Source: Fibrobacter sp. UWB13
GTDB lineage: Bacteria > Fibrobacterota > Fibrobacteria > Fibrobacterales > Fibrobacteraceae
Length of the DNA: 64,000 bases
Direction: 5' to 3'
Assembly (NCBI RefSeq): GCF_900177805.1
Contig: NZ_FXAX01000001.1
Span: 1,674,001 to 1,738,000, forward strand
Positions within the stretch are counted from its first letter, which is position 1. Every line of letters begins with the position of its first letter. Made by a program: the position numbers and the translations under genes. Shown here piece by piece: positions 8,513 to 17,814 of the stretch. A model generated the notes under the pieces. It was not told where the DNA came from, did not search any database, and worked only from the letters and a program-made list of their open reading frames with translations.

Positions 8513-11500
8513 GATTCGATACCCAAACCTTCAGAGCGCCCAAATCTGTTTTAAGCCACTGCAACAATTCCTGAGTATATACAACTTTATATTTTTTCAG
8601 GACAACGACATGCTCAAATCCGGAATCAGCCTCCAAATGGAACACCATTTGGCAACCATGGCTGTATTCATCGGCCAAATTGGCCTTCATTTCGACTTCA
8701 AGCTTGTCCAAGAACTCGTCTGTAAGCATGCCGACAGTGAAGTTCGCATGTATGTAATCCACCATGTCGCAACGCACGCGGTCAAGCTGGATGACTTCTT
8801 CAACGATAATCTGGTAGCCATCGCGGTCGCGCTGCTGTTCTAGGACGCCCTTCACAAGCACGCGGTCATCAATAGAAACCGTATCGCGCAAGCGTTCCCA
8901 GACGTCCTTCTTGAAGAACATTTCAACTTCGCCCTGAAAATCCTGGATTGCGCCAGAGCCAATCGTATCGCCACGCTTTGTTTCAATGGAGCGCATGCGG
9001 ATAACGACACCGCCCACGACGACCGTATCGCCCACATAGCGGGTGATTTCGTCTTCCGAAAGCGAGCAGCTCGTAAAGCCCGTGAGTTCCGGACGGAATT
9101 CATCAAGTGGATGCCCGGAAAGGAACAAGCCAAGCACGCTGCGTTCCTTGTTGAGCATTTCCATCGCCGTCCATTCTTCGGCTTCTTCCAGAACTTCGGC
9201 TGTATTCGGAATGGCGGCAGGGCCACCCAGGTCAAACAACGAGACCTGGCCCTTGGCTTTGTCTTCCTGGCTGCGCATGGCGACTTCCAAAGCACGGTCC
9301 ACCGTTGCACACTGCACAGCACGGCTACCCGGCAAATCGTCCAAGGCGCCCGCCATGATCAAGCATTCCAAGACTTTCTTATTGAGCGGCGGGCGTTTTT
9401 CAGGCTGTGCCGCCTGGTATTCCGTCACGCGCTTGCAGAAATCAAAGATGTCCTTGTAGATGCCACGGCGTTCACGTTCCGCGACCACGTCTTCGACAAC
9501 CGCGATACCCACGTTGCGGATACCTGCAAGACCATAAAGAATCTGACCCTTTTTATTTGCAGAGAAAACACCCAACGACGAGTTGATATTCGGAGACAAA
9601 ACTTCAATGCCGAGGCGCTTACATTCCAAAATGATGGTCACCGTATCTTCGGTCTTACCCATCTTGGAGGTCATGGAGGCCGCCATGTATTCCGGGCCAT
9701 AATGCGTCTTGAGGTACGCCGTCTGGTAAGCCACGTAAGCGTAAGCAGCGGCATGGCTCTTGTTAAATGCGTATCCGCAGAACGGGAGCACGGCCTTCCA
9801 AATCTTGTCGATGACCGCATGATCGTAACCTCTCGCTTCGCACTTTTCAAAGAACTCCGGCTCGAGTTTTGCCATCTTATCGGGCATCTTCTTCGCCATG
9901 ATACGGCGAATGTTGTCAGCGCCGCCCAGCGTGTAGCCACCCAAAATCTGGGCAAGCTTCATCACCTGTTCCTGGTACACAATAACGCCGTACGTTTCGC
10001 CTAGCACCTGTTCCAAGTCCGGATGGTAGCAGTCAATCTCTTCCTTGCCGTTTTTACGGGCAATGAAGTGCGGAATTTGGTCAATCGGCCCCGGTCGGTA
10101 CAGGGCGTTCATAGCGATAAGGTCAAAGATTCGGGTCGGCTTCAGTTCGCGCAGGTACTTCTGCATACCCGGAGATTCGAACTGGAACACTGTCGTCGTA
10201 AGGCCCTTGCCCAAAAGTTCGAACGTTGCCTTATCATCAATCGGAATCTTGTTCATCACAAGCTTGATGTTGCGGTTCTGTTCGACCATTCGCACCGTAT
10301 CCTGAATGATGGACAAGTTGATAAGCCCAAGGAAGTCCATCTTCAAAAGTCCGATGTCTTCGGCGTAGTGCTTATCGTACATCACCACCGGCGTATCTTC
10401 CGGAGCGGCTCGGTACAGAGGAGCAAGGTTGTAAATCGGAGTCGGCGTAATCACCACGCCGCAAGCATGCACGCCCGTTTGGCGCGGCAAATCTTCAAGT
10501 CGCTTTGCGACATCCCAAAGGTTCTGGTAGCTCGCGCGGCTGCCAATCATCGCCTGCAACGGTTCCGGGCTGTAACCATCTTCGAGGTTGTTGCCCTTCT
10601 TGTCTTTACCCGTCCAGGCCTGCTTTAAGCTAAAGTTCAACGTGCGCTGCGGGAAGAGCTTCGTAATGGCCTTCGCTTCGGCAGGCGGAATCCCGAGCAC
10701 GCGGGCCACGTCCGTAATCACCGCCTTCGACTTGAGCATACCGTAGGTAATAATTTGGCCTACGCACTCCTTGCCGTACTTGTCCGTCACGTACTGGATC
10801 ACGCGGCCACGGTCACGGTCTGCAAAGTCCGTATCGATATCCGGCATGGACACACGTTCCGGGTTCAGGAATCGTTCAAAAAGGAGGTCGAACGTCAAGG
10901 GGTCAATGTCGGTAATACCGATGATGTAAGTGACCAGGGAACCTGCAGCAGATCCACGCCCCGGTCCCACAGGAATACCGTGTTCACGAGACCAGTTGAT
11001 GAAGTCCCACACAATGAGCAAGTAGCCTGCGACGTTCATGTTGCGGATACAATTAAGCTCCTTGTACATGCGCTTGCCCACGTCTGTTTCGTGAGCCGGG
11101 AACTTAAAATCTTCGTCCGGGAATCGCCACTTTAAGCGTTCATTGCAAAGGTGGATGATATAGATATCGGCATCGCCACCCTCTTTACACCAACGGTGGA
11201 TGTTCTTTTTCCAAGCCTTGTTATCGTCTTCGTCAAAGAATTCCGGCTGCGAAAGGCGATCGATTTCTGCATTGTCCGCATCGGTCAGCGCCTCTTCGGC
11301 TATGCCTTTTTCGGCGCAGTAATTTGCCTTGACCTTCTTTTTGCGGTCCTTGATGATGCCCTTAAGTTCACGTTCACGCACGACAGGATATTCAGCATCG
11401 TATTCCGCCTTCATGATGGCCTTGATGTTCTGGTATTCCTCAGACGCGAGGAATTCATCAGGAATCTTGAAACGCGGCCAGAATTCATCACCGATACCGG

Positions 11501-12356
11501 TTTTCACGGTAAAGTTACAGCGTTCGGCAATCTTGACCGTATTCTCGATGGCGCCCGGGATATGCCCAAACAGCTCCACCATTTCCTTTTCGGTACGGAA
11601 ATAGAACTTTTCCGTCGGGAAGCGCTTGTCTTCAAAACCGTTCAGCGTGACCTTGAGCGAGATGCAACGCAAAATCTTATGCGACGTAGCATCTTCGGGC
11701 TTGATGTAATGGACATCGCCCACGGCAACGACTTCACGACCGTACTTTTTTGCAAGTTCCACGTTAAAATCGTTCACGCGCTTTTGCTGCGGAATTCCGT
11801 TATCGCAAACCGAGATGTACAGGTGGTCGTGGTCAAAAATCTCGTTCAGGCGGTCCATGTACTCGAGCGCAAGAGAATCCCTGCCCGAAGCCACATTCTG
11901 GCCGTAACGGCTAAAATAATCGCCCGCAATGGCGATAATGCCTTCCTTAAATTCGTTAATCGTCTCGAGCGGCACGGATGGGATTTCTGCCCAGCGCTCC
12001 CCGTCTTCGTAGCGGTAACTCACAATGCGGAGCAGGTTGTAATAGCCCTTTTCGTTCTCAACGAGAAGCGTCAATCGTTCAAATGTTGTCGGATCTTTTT
12101 GGCTTGCACTCGGCGTATCCACGTAAATGTGGCAGCCATAAACCGTCTTGACCGGCGGGAGGCCCTGTTCCTTGCGCTTTTTATTCAGTTCCTTGCCACG
12201 CGTCTGGATTTCAAGAATACCAAACATGGCACCATGGTCCGTCAAAGCAACAGCAGGTGCGTTTTCTGCCGCAGCAGCCGCCAAAATATCATCAAGTCGG
12301 GCCGAAGCCTGCAAAATCGAAAATTCAGAATGAGTCTGTAAATGAACGAACGCCAT
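8499..12356 (-). CDS. dnaE: DNA polymerase III alpha subunit
   Basis: Replicative polymerase of 1285 residues. The N-terminal PHP domain starts at HLQTHSEFSILQ, with LTDHGAMFG. The palm holds the catalytic Asp motif PDIDTDFADRDR after GPGRGSAAGSL. The fingers region has KSHAAAYAYVAYQTAYLK. The beta-clamp/OB region near the C-terminus has VVGGVVIRMRSI followed by a nucleic-acid-binding OB fold. The order and length are those of DnaE1-type enzymes. The ATG at 12356 lacks a strong ribosome-binding site; no better in-frame start precedes the conserved HLQTHSEF. It is first in a dnaE-lpxB operon. Confidence 0.97.
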   Translation of the reverse strand: MAFVHLQTHSEFSILQASARLDDILAAAAAENAPAVALTDHGAMFGILEIQTRGKELNKKRKEQGLPPVKTVYGCHIYVDTPSASQKDPTTFERLTLLVENEKGYYNLLRIVSYRYEDGERWAEIPSVPLETINEFKEGIIAIAGDYFSRYGQNVASGRDSLALEYMDRLNEIFDHDHLYISVCDNGIPQQKRVNDFNVELAKKYGREVVAVGDVHYIKPEDATSHKILRCISLKVTLNGFEDKRFPTEKFYFRTEKEMVELFGHIPGAIENTVKIAERCNFTVKTGIGDEFWPRFKIPDEFLASEEYQNIKAIMKAEYDAEYPVVRERELKGIIKDRKKKVKANYCAEKGIAEEALTDADNAEIDRLSQPEFFDEDDNKAWKKNIHRWCKEGGDADIYIIHLCNERLKWRFPDEDFKFPAHETDVGKRMYKELNCIRNMNVAGYLLIVWDFINWSREHGIPVGPGRGSAAGSLVTYIIGITDIDPLTFDLLFERFLNPERVSMPDIDTDFADRDRGRVIQYVTDKYGKECVGQIITYGMLKSKAVITDVARVLGIPPAEAKAITKLFPQRTLNFSLKQAWTGKDKKGNNLEDGYSPEPLQAMIGSRASYQNLWDVAKRLEDLPRQTGVHACGVVITPTPIYNLAPLYRAAPEDTPVVMYDKHYAEDIGLLKMDFLGLINLSIIQDTVRMVEQNRNIKLVMNKIPIDDKATFELLGKGLTTTVFQFESPGMQKYLRELKPTRIFDLIAMNALYRPGPIDQIPHFIARKNGKEEIDCYHPDLEQVLGETYGVIVYQEQVMKLAQILGGYTLGGADNIRRIMAKKMPDKMAKLEPEFFEKCEARGYDHAVIDKIWKAVLPFCGYAFNKSHAAAYAYVAYQTAYLKTHYGPEYMAASMTSKMGKTEDTVTIILECKRLGIEVLSPNINSSLGVFSANKKGQILYGLAGIRNVGIAVVEDVVAERERRGIYKDIFDFCKRVTEYQAAQPEKRPPLNKKVLECLIMAGALDDLPGSRAVQCATVDRALEVAMRSQEDKAKGQVSLFDLGGPAAIPNTAEVLEEAEEWTAMEMLNKERSVLGLFLSGHPLDEFRPELTGFTSCSLSEDEITRYVGDTVVVGGVVIRMRSIETKRGDTIGSGAIQDFQGEVEMFFKKDVWERLRDTVSIDDRVLVKGVLEQQRDRDGYQIIVEEVIQLDRVRCDMVDYIHANFTVGMLTDEFLDKLEVEMKANLADEYSHGCQMVFHLEADSGFEHVVVLKKYKVVYTQELLQWLKTDLGALKVWVSNRAKR

Positions 12357-12381
12357 GCTTGCAATTTAGCATTTTGAAAAC

Positions 12382-12405
12382 AAAAAATCCCGGACGAGTC
12401 CGGGA
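12382..12405 (-). terminator. Terminator of the double-LamG lipoprotein gene
   Basis: TCCCGGAC / GTCCGGGA (12388-12395, 12398-12405) followed on the minus strand by six T. It separates the lipoprotein gene from dnaE. Confidence 0.85.
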
Positions 12406-12428
12406 CCTTTTAGAGATTTGATGATAGC

Positions 12429-14045
12429 TTACTTAGCCTGTGTCGTATCAGCCGGAGCGACATCAACCTTGACTTCGTAGCGCGCCACAGAAGATATTCT
12501 GAGCTGGTCGAAATCACCAGAAGTCGTCAAAGGATCACTCTGAGCAAGACGTTCCATGCAGCAACCGGACTTACGGCCAATCACAATGAGGTTTTCGTTT
12601 TCACGACCACGTGCAGCAGGTTCATAACCTTTCTCATGAGCCTCGCTTGCAATCATTTCGCCATTGACCCAAAGGCTCATGAAGCCATCGCCCCACTGAC
12701 CGGCAATCAGGTTCCAATCCTTCTTGAGAGTCATCTTGCCATAAGTAAAGTAATGCGTATCGGAATGATTTTTCTGGAAGAAAAGGGTATCAAATCTTAC
12801 GAAGAAGTGAATTCTGGCACCGTCATTACCAAGAAGAGTGTGTGAAAACTTTTCATCGAAATCTTCACCCGGACGGAACCAGAATTCCACTGTGCCGGCA
12901 GGCATTTCGTCAATCAGGTTAATCCCCGTCTGGATGCTTTCGCCATCCTTGAGGGAAATAGCCTTACCGCAGACGCCTTCTACCAGCGTACCTTCGTCAT
13001 ATTCCGCTTCCAGTTCGTCGAAATAAAGGGTCTTCTCGTCCATAATAAGAGAAGAAGTCTTGCAAGTGATATCGTCCTTCTTTACGGTATCCGTTGCAAC
13101 GGTATCTTCCTTGACTTCTTCATCCTTAGTGACATCTTCCTTGACGACTGTATCCTTTTCATCAACCGGAATATCCTTAGCCGTCACAGAATCCGGCAAG
13201 GTATAACGATTGATGTTCGAGATACGGAACTGGTCGAAAGAACCCGACGTGGTCATAGCCTCGTACTGCCCTGGCCCCTCCATGCAGCAACTAGACTTAT
13301 AACCAATCACGACGAGATTTTCGAACGGAATATCACGCTGAGCAGGCACATAGCCCTTGTCATGCTCCCAATAACCGACAAGTTCGCCATTGAGCCACAA
13401 GCTCATGTAGCCATTTCCCCATTGGCCAGCGATCAAGTTCCAGTCATCTTCCTTCAGCACGGCTTTGCCCTGCACGTAGTAATGTTGGTTATGATGATTC
13501 TTCTGGAAGAAGAGTTCGCCCTTCTTGTAGAAGAAATGGATTCGAGCACCATCATTGCCAAGAAGCGTTCTTGCTTGCTTGTCAAAGAAGTCATCGTTCG
13601 GGCGGAACCAGAATTCGACTGTTCCAACACTCATAGAATCAATCAAATTCACGCCAAGCGGAGCCACCTGACCGTCGCTCAGCTTGATAGCCTTTCCGCA
13701 GACACCTTCGACCTGTTCACCTTCGTCAAAGAGGGATTCCAGTTCGTCGAGATAGCGGGTGTTCTCATCCATTTTAAGAGCCGGAGCTGCGCAACGGATA
13801 TTGGAACGAGTCGAAGTTCCAATAACAGGAGCACCTTCCTCCTTTGAAAGGGAATCGAAGTAGCTTGCAATACTGCCGCTTGCATCAATTCGAGCCCACA
13901 TGCCCTTAGCGTCATTTTTCAAATAGACGCCATCGTTTACTGTAGAGGCAAACGGATCTGAAGAGTTGGTATCGGAGCATCCTGCAACGAACGCTCCCAT
14001 TGCCACCAGGGATCCAGCCAGCCATTTTGTCATCTTACCACTCAT
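12429..14045 (-). CDS. Lipoprotein with two LamG-like domains
   Basis: A 538-residue lipoprotein with lipobox GAFVAGC (Cys23). Two copies of a concanavalin-like LamG_3 domain occupy about residues 85-282 and 328-527. Both share the run GTVEFWFRP, then TLLGNDGARIHFF, WNLIAGQWG, MSLW.NGE and the CCME turn, so they arose by internal duplication. A 35-residue acidic linker with DTV/KED repeats joins them. Such domains usually bind glycans, and the protein probably sits on the outer membrane facing polysaccharide, but no catalytic residues are visible. The ATG has GGAGA upstream and its own terminator follows. The copies differ most in the central loops. Confidence 0.88.
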   Translation of the reverse strand: MSGKMTKWLAGSLVAMGAFVAGCSDTNSSDPFASTVNDGVYLKNDAKGMWARIDASGSIASYFDSLSKEEGAPVIGTSTRSNIRCAAPALKMDENTRYLDELESLFDEGEQVEGVCGKAIKLSDGQVAPLGVNLIDSMSVGTVEFWFRPNDDFFDKQARTLLGNDGARIHFFYKKGELFFQKNHHNQHYYVQGKAVLKEDDWNLIAGQWGNGYMSLWLNGELVGYWEHDKGYVPAQRDIPFENLVVIGYKSSCCMEGPGQYEAMTTSGSFDQFRISNINRYTLPDSVTAKDIPVDEKDTVVKEDVTKDEEVKEDTVATDTVKKDDITCKTSSLIMDEKTLYFDELEAEYDEGTLVEGVCGKAISLKDGESIQTGINLIDEMPAGTVEFWFRPGEDFDEKFSHTLLGNDGARIHFFVRFDTLFFQKNHSDTHYFTYGKMTLKKDWNLIAGQWGDGFMSLWVNGEMIASEAHEKGYEPAARGRENENLIVIGRKSGCCMERLAQSDPLTTSGDFDQLRISSVARYEVKVDVAPADTTQAK

Positions 14046-14260
14046 TATTTTCTCCTACAAGGCGGTTTAACGATTTGACTATTTGTAAATTATCTATTAA
14101 TTCCTTTCTTGGCAATTTTTCATCCAACCTATTTTTGTATATTTCAGTTTACAAAGGCGTTTTTTAATCATCATGATACACTTACCTAGTAAAACGCGCT
14201 AAAAATAATGTATTTTGACATCGTACAAATTATTTGTATCATGAAAAGGACCCTCAAAAG

Positions 14261-15370
14261 ATGAGCAATACCGACAAAAAAGACCTTGAAAAAGCACCAA
14301 AAATTGCCATCGACGCACGCATGGTGAACAAGTCCGGTATTGGCACCTGTATCCAGCACTGGCTTAAGGATGTCGGCTATTCCATCGCCCTCGGCGACCC
14401 CAAGGAACTGGAACCTTATAGCAACATTCCCAAGCACATCCGCTTTATCAGTAGCATTTACGGCTACAAAGAACAGCTCAAATTCCCATACCAGGCACTT
14501 TATCGTGAAAACCCCGATATTTTGCACGTTCCGCACTGCAATGTACCTCTATTCTACCGAGGCAAGATGCTCGTGACCATTCACGACCTCACCCACCTCG
14601 TCTATCCCGAATTTTTGCCGTTCAAGCTCGTCCACTATTATTTCAAGTTCATTTTCTGGTTTGTCAGCAAGCGCGCGGACAAGATTATTACCGTTTCCGA
14701 AAGCACCAAGCGCGACCTTTTGCGATTCTACAAGATGGACGAATCCAAAATTACGGTCATCCCGCTCGGCGTAGGCAAGGAATTTGTCAAGAAATCACCT
14801 GCCGAAATCGATTATCTATACGACAAATTCAACATCCCGCGCGACAAGAAGATTTTGCTCTATGTCGGTAACTTGCTCCCTCACAAGAACTTGAACATGC
14901 TTTTAGAGGGCTTTGCCCAAATGCAGGGGCGTGAAAACTGCCGTCTCGTGCTTGTCGGAAAAGCCTTTGACGGTCGCTCCAAAGAGACTTGCGAAAAAGA
15001 TCTCGGCATTGAAGAATTCACAATCCATGCGGGAATGGTTTCACAAGAAGACCTCGTGAACTTCTACAACATCGCCGACCTCTTTGTATTGCCTTCGCTG
15101 TACGAGGGCTTTGGGCTCCCCGTGCTCGAATCGCTTGCTTGCGGCACACCTGTGGTCTGCTCCAACACATCGTCACTCCCAGAAGTGGGCGGCAAAGTCG
15201 CCAAGTATTTCGACCCGCAAGACGCCTCCAGTATCGCTCGCGCACTCGAGAATTCCATTGATGACAAGGGCAAGCACGATGATGAAATTGCGGAATGGGT
15301 CAGCCATTTCACTTGGGAAGCTTGCGCGCAAAAAATAAAGGCGCAACTAGGCGCCTTATATAAAGAATAA
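14261..15370 (+). CDS. GT4-type glycosyltransferase
   Basis: A retaining GT-B glycosyltransferase that likely adds a sugar from a nucleotide donor to a cell-surface glycan at the inner membrane. The 369 residues include IAIDARMVNKSGIG at the N-terminus, the ITVSESTKRDLL and LYVGNLLPHKNL segments, and the donor-site motif LPSLYEGFGLPVLESLACGTPVV with the E-x7-E pair. A TTG-initiated extension to 14234 is possible, but ATG 14261 has AAAAGGA upstream. It faces a minus-strand methyltransferase and a plus-strand flippase, forming a small envelope-glycan cluster. Confidence 0.9.
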   Translation: MSNTDKKDLEKAPKIAIDARMVNKSGIGTCIQHWLKDVGYSIALGDPKELEPYSNIPKHIRFISSIYGYKEQLKFPYQALYRENPDILHVPHCNVPLFYRGKMLVTIHDLTHLVYPEFLPFKLVHYYFKFIFWFVSKRADKIITVSESTKRDLLRFYKMDESKITVIPLGVGKEFVKKSPAEIDYLYDKFNIPRDKKILLYVGNLLPHKNLNMLLEGFAQMQGRENCRLVLVGKAFDGRSKETCEKDLGIEEFTIHAGMVSQEDLVNFYNIADLFVLPSLYEGFGLPVLESLACGTPVVCSNTSSLPEVGGKVAKYFDPQDASSIARALENSIDDKGKHDDEIAEWVSHFTWEACAQKIKAQLGALYKE

Positions 15371-15382
15371 AGATTAAAGATT

Positions 15383-16006
15383 TTACTTTTTGAGTTTCGT
15401 CAGGAATCCGTACTGGAACGGGATAAAATACGAATGGCTCAACAAGTTCGGCATGAACTTGAGCTGTTTGCGGATACCCACGACGCGTTCCACTTCAAGA
15501 CCGTTTTCCTTCGCAAAGCGCACAAAGCTCTTCTTTGTCCAGAACGTCTTGTGGTTGATATCGAGAACGCCAAGCGCATGTTCACCTTCATCCGGTTTAA
15601 AATAGCGGAAATCTCTCGTGATGATAATCTTGAGGAGGTTCTCGATGCAAATAAAGTTCGGCAAAGAAACGAGAATATGACCATCGGGATTCAAATGTTT
15701 CTTGCAGAAATTGATTAAATCCACCGGATCGTTCACATGTTCCAAGACATCGCACATGACCACCAAGTCAAACTTGCGGTCTTCGGTATATTCCTCATAA
15801 AATCCATGATGGTATTCGTTGAAGCCCCCCGGGACCTTGTCAATCGTCTGTGCATCGGTACGCTCTTCGGGTTCGATAGCGACCTTGTAAGAATCCTTGG
15901 GGTAAATAACGTAATTCATTCCGGCGCCCGCCCCAATTTCAAGAACGCTCCTAGCATCCTTCGGGACAAGCGTAGCAACATCATAACGAATCTTATTGCG
16001 ATACAT
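15383..16006 (-). CDS. Class I SAM-dependent methyltransferase
   Basis: A 207-residue Methyltransf_11/23-type enzyme. Motif I is VLEIGAGAG, followed by the acidic IEPEERTD, then VVMCDVLEHVNDP (motif II region) and HILVSLPN (motif III). The substrate is unknown; the neighbours suggest a sugar or lipid-linked intermediate. A longer frame reaches 16090, but ATG 16006 begins the conserved N-terminus and is preceded by a purine-rich AAAAAAGG. It is convergent with the GT4 gene (12-base gap) and divergent from the flippase gene. Confidence 0.85.
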   Translation of the reverse strand: MYRNKIRYDVATLVPKDARSVLEIGAGAGMNYVIYPKDSYKVAIEPEERTDAQTIDKVPGGFNEYHHGFYEEYTEDRKFDLVVMCDVLEHVNDPVDLINFCKKHLNPDGHILVSLPNFICIENLLKIIITRDFRYFKPDEGEHALGVLDINHKTFWTKKSFVRFAKENGLEVERVVGIRKQLKFMPNLLSHSYFIPFQYGFLTKLKK

Positions 16007-16065
16007 AAAAACCTTTTTTCTTAAATATAAATTTTTCAAAATCAAAAATGCTATTTTTGCAGTCA

Positions 16066-17007
16066 ATGGCAACCGATAAGACAGACACAAAGCTCTTTGT
16101 CAAGCGAATTATCCAGCTTCTCGTAAGCATTGGTGGTTTTGCCTACATATTCTACAAAATCCCGCTCAGCGAAGTCATCGACAACTGGAATATCGGTATG
16201 ACACCGTGGATTTTGGCAATGCTTGTCGCGGCAACGCTCGTCATGGCAATCCAGGCAAACCGCTGGAAAGGGCTTTCGGTACAAGGTCCAGAAATTCCGT
16301 TCAAGACGTACTACGCCTACACCGCCATGGGGTACTTTTTCAATAACCTGCTCCCGACCGGTTTTGGCGGCGATGCCGTGAAGTCCCTAGCATTTGGAAA
16401 GAAATTTAACCAGACCAGTCAATCCGTTTCGGCTGTATTGCTCGCCCGCATCCAAGGGCTACTTGCTATGTTCCTCTGCTTTTTCATAGCGCTCCCCTTT
16501 GCACTGAACCAAGCCGAAATTCCCATCGCCTACACCATCACGATGACTGTTGCATTGCTCGCCTGCATGGTCATTGTCGTGCTCTGCCTGTTTTCGGACA
16601 AAATCCCGATTCCCCATTTTTTTTCGGACAGGCTTGCCTTTATCCCGAAATTGCAAAACAGCCTCTCTATATATAGGAAGCATAAAAAGCAAATTTTGCT
16701 CTCGTCACTCGATTCGCTGTGGTTACAGTTATTGACGTTGTTTATAGCCTATGCCTATTTCCGGGCGGTCGGAGTCGATATCGACATCAGCATTCTAGTC
16801 GTATTCACTAGCATCACTACCGTTATTTCGATGGTTCCGATTTCACTCAACGGCATCGGTGTCCGCGAAGGGACTCAAGTGGCTCTGTTCACGGGGATTC
16901 TTGGAATTCCGGCATCGGTCGTGCTGTCCGCCGGGCTGCTAGGCTACATTCCGCTACTGTTCCAGACCGCCCAAGGTGCGGTCGTGCTCCTCGCTCGGAA
17001 AAAATAA
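16066..17007 (+). CDS. LPG-synthase-type (UPF0104) membrane protein, putative flippase
   Basis: An integral membrane protein of about 313 residues with eight or more hydrophobic segments. It has the family signatures NNLLPTGFGGDAVK, then SISLNGIGVREG-like PISLNGIGVREG and a final LLGYIPLL. The family (AglD / MprF N-terminal domain) moves or modifies lipid-linked glycans. It probably serves the neighbouring glycosyltransferase and methyltransferase. The start at 16066 (MATDKTD) is chosen because the longer form adds only six non-conserved residues; neither has a clear ribosome-binding site. It resembles the product of 21039-22055. Confidence 0.85.
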   Translation: MATDKTDTKLFVKRIIQLLVSIGGFAYIFYKIPLSEVIDNWNIGMTPWILAMLVAATLVMAIQANRWKGLSVQGPEIPFKTYYAYTAMGYFFNNLLPTGFGGDAVKSLAFGKKFNQTSQSVSAVLLARIQGLLAMFLCFFIALPFALNQAEIPIAYTITMTVALLACMVIVVLCLFSDKIPIPHFFSDRLAFIPKLQNSLSIYRKHKKQILLSSLDSLWLQLLTLFIAYAYFRAVGVDIDISILVVFTSITTVISMVPISLNGIGVREGTQVALFTGILGIPASVVLSAGLLGYIPLLFQTAQGAVVLLARKK

Positions 17008-17025
17008 AGCATCTCCTTTTTATAC

Positions 17026-17048
17026 AAAAAAGCCCCGCCGAGGCGGGG
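17026..17048 (-). terminator. Terminator between convergent genes
   Basis: CCCCGCC / GGCGGGG (17033-17039, 17042-17048) with six A before it, that is, six T after it on the minus strand. It serves the 17074-17712 gene and may also stop plus-strand transcripts. Confidence 0.85.
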
Positions 17049-17073
17049 ACTTTAGACTTCGCATTTCGAAGAA

Positions 17074-17712
17074 TTATTCTTCGGCGAGGGCTTCCTTGTA
17101 TTCATCGACGGTAGCGATATACTCGTCAATCATGTCTTGCTTGGAATCCAAGTGAGCGAGAATCTTTTCGAGGTGTTCCTTGGAGAACACGGTCTTGAGC
17201 TGGCGGGATGCATGACCCTTGTAGCCCCATTCCTTGAGAATTTCATCGGTCACCACGAAGGAATCGTCGAGGGAGACAAAACGCATCGGACCGTAGACAG
17301 CCCAGTTGTGTTCCATCTGCATGCATTCCGGTTCTTCCATTTCCGGGTTTGCCATATAGCGCTGCACGTGACGGGTACGCACATCCTTGATCTTGTCGAT
17401 ACGCATATAACCCATGATGAGGTACTTGTTGCGCATTTCAGAATCGCTCAAGCCTTCGTAACGGGTACCGAAAAGAATGTAACGGCTCTTGCTCTTCACG
17501 ATCGTGTTGATAGCCTTCACATTGTAGCAGCTCATCAGACCATAGGTGCTGGTTTCATAGTTCGGTTCGTAAAGAAAACCCTTTTCATTTTCATTCAGCT
17601 GGTCACGGACAGGCATTTCGGACTGATGGCTAGTTTCGACATAAAGCAGGCTACCCGCCATGTTGCCACGGTAGTCTTGCCAACCTTCGAGATTGATCTG
17701 TGTTTTCGGCAT
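17074..17712 (-). CDS. Hypothetical cytoplasmic protein
   Basis: A 212-residue soluble protein I do not recognise. Visible features are an aromatic-rich middle (YLIMGYMRIDKIKD, HNWAVYGPMRFV), a strand-rich core and an acidic helical C-terminus ending in EE. The patterns FGTRYEGLSD and MGYMRI would suit a small nucleic-acid-binding or EVE/PUA-like fold, but I cannot support this. It stands alone on the minus strand with its own terminator. The start ATG 17712 is preceded by GAGTGGA. GC-rich codon choice suggests a real, expressed gene. Confidence 0.75.
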   Translation of the reverse strand: MPKTQINLEGWQDYRGNMAGSLLYVETSHQSEMPVRDQLNENEKGFLYEPNYETSTYGLMSCYNVKAINTIVKSKSRYILFGTRYEGLSDSEMRNKYLIMGYMRIDKIKDVRTRHVQRYMANPEMEEPECMQMEHNWAVYGPMRFVSLDDSFVVTDEILKEWGYKGHASRQLKTVFSKEHLEKILAHLDSKQDMIDEYIATVDEYKEALAEE

Positions 17713-17814
17713 TTTATAAATCCACTCAAATAGTTTAAAGTTCGAAAATTAAAACGAGTACAAGCGGACCGAGTACGGTTCGTCAGTAACAATTATCAAA
17801 ATACAATTTACTTA

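Noticed and set aside
11151-12341. Plus-strand ORFs opposite dnaE (and others at 9111-10004, 10023-10628)
   Set aside because: They lie entirely inside dnaE and show no recognisable protein features.
14234-14260. TTG start extending the GT4 protein
   Set aside because: The later ATG has a suitable AAAAGGA and fits the family better.
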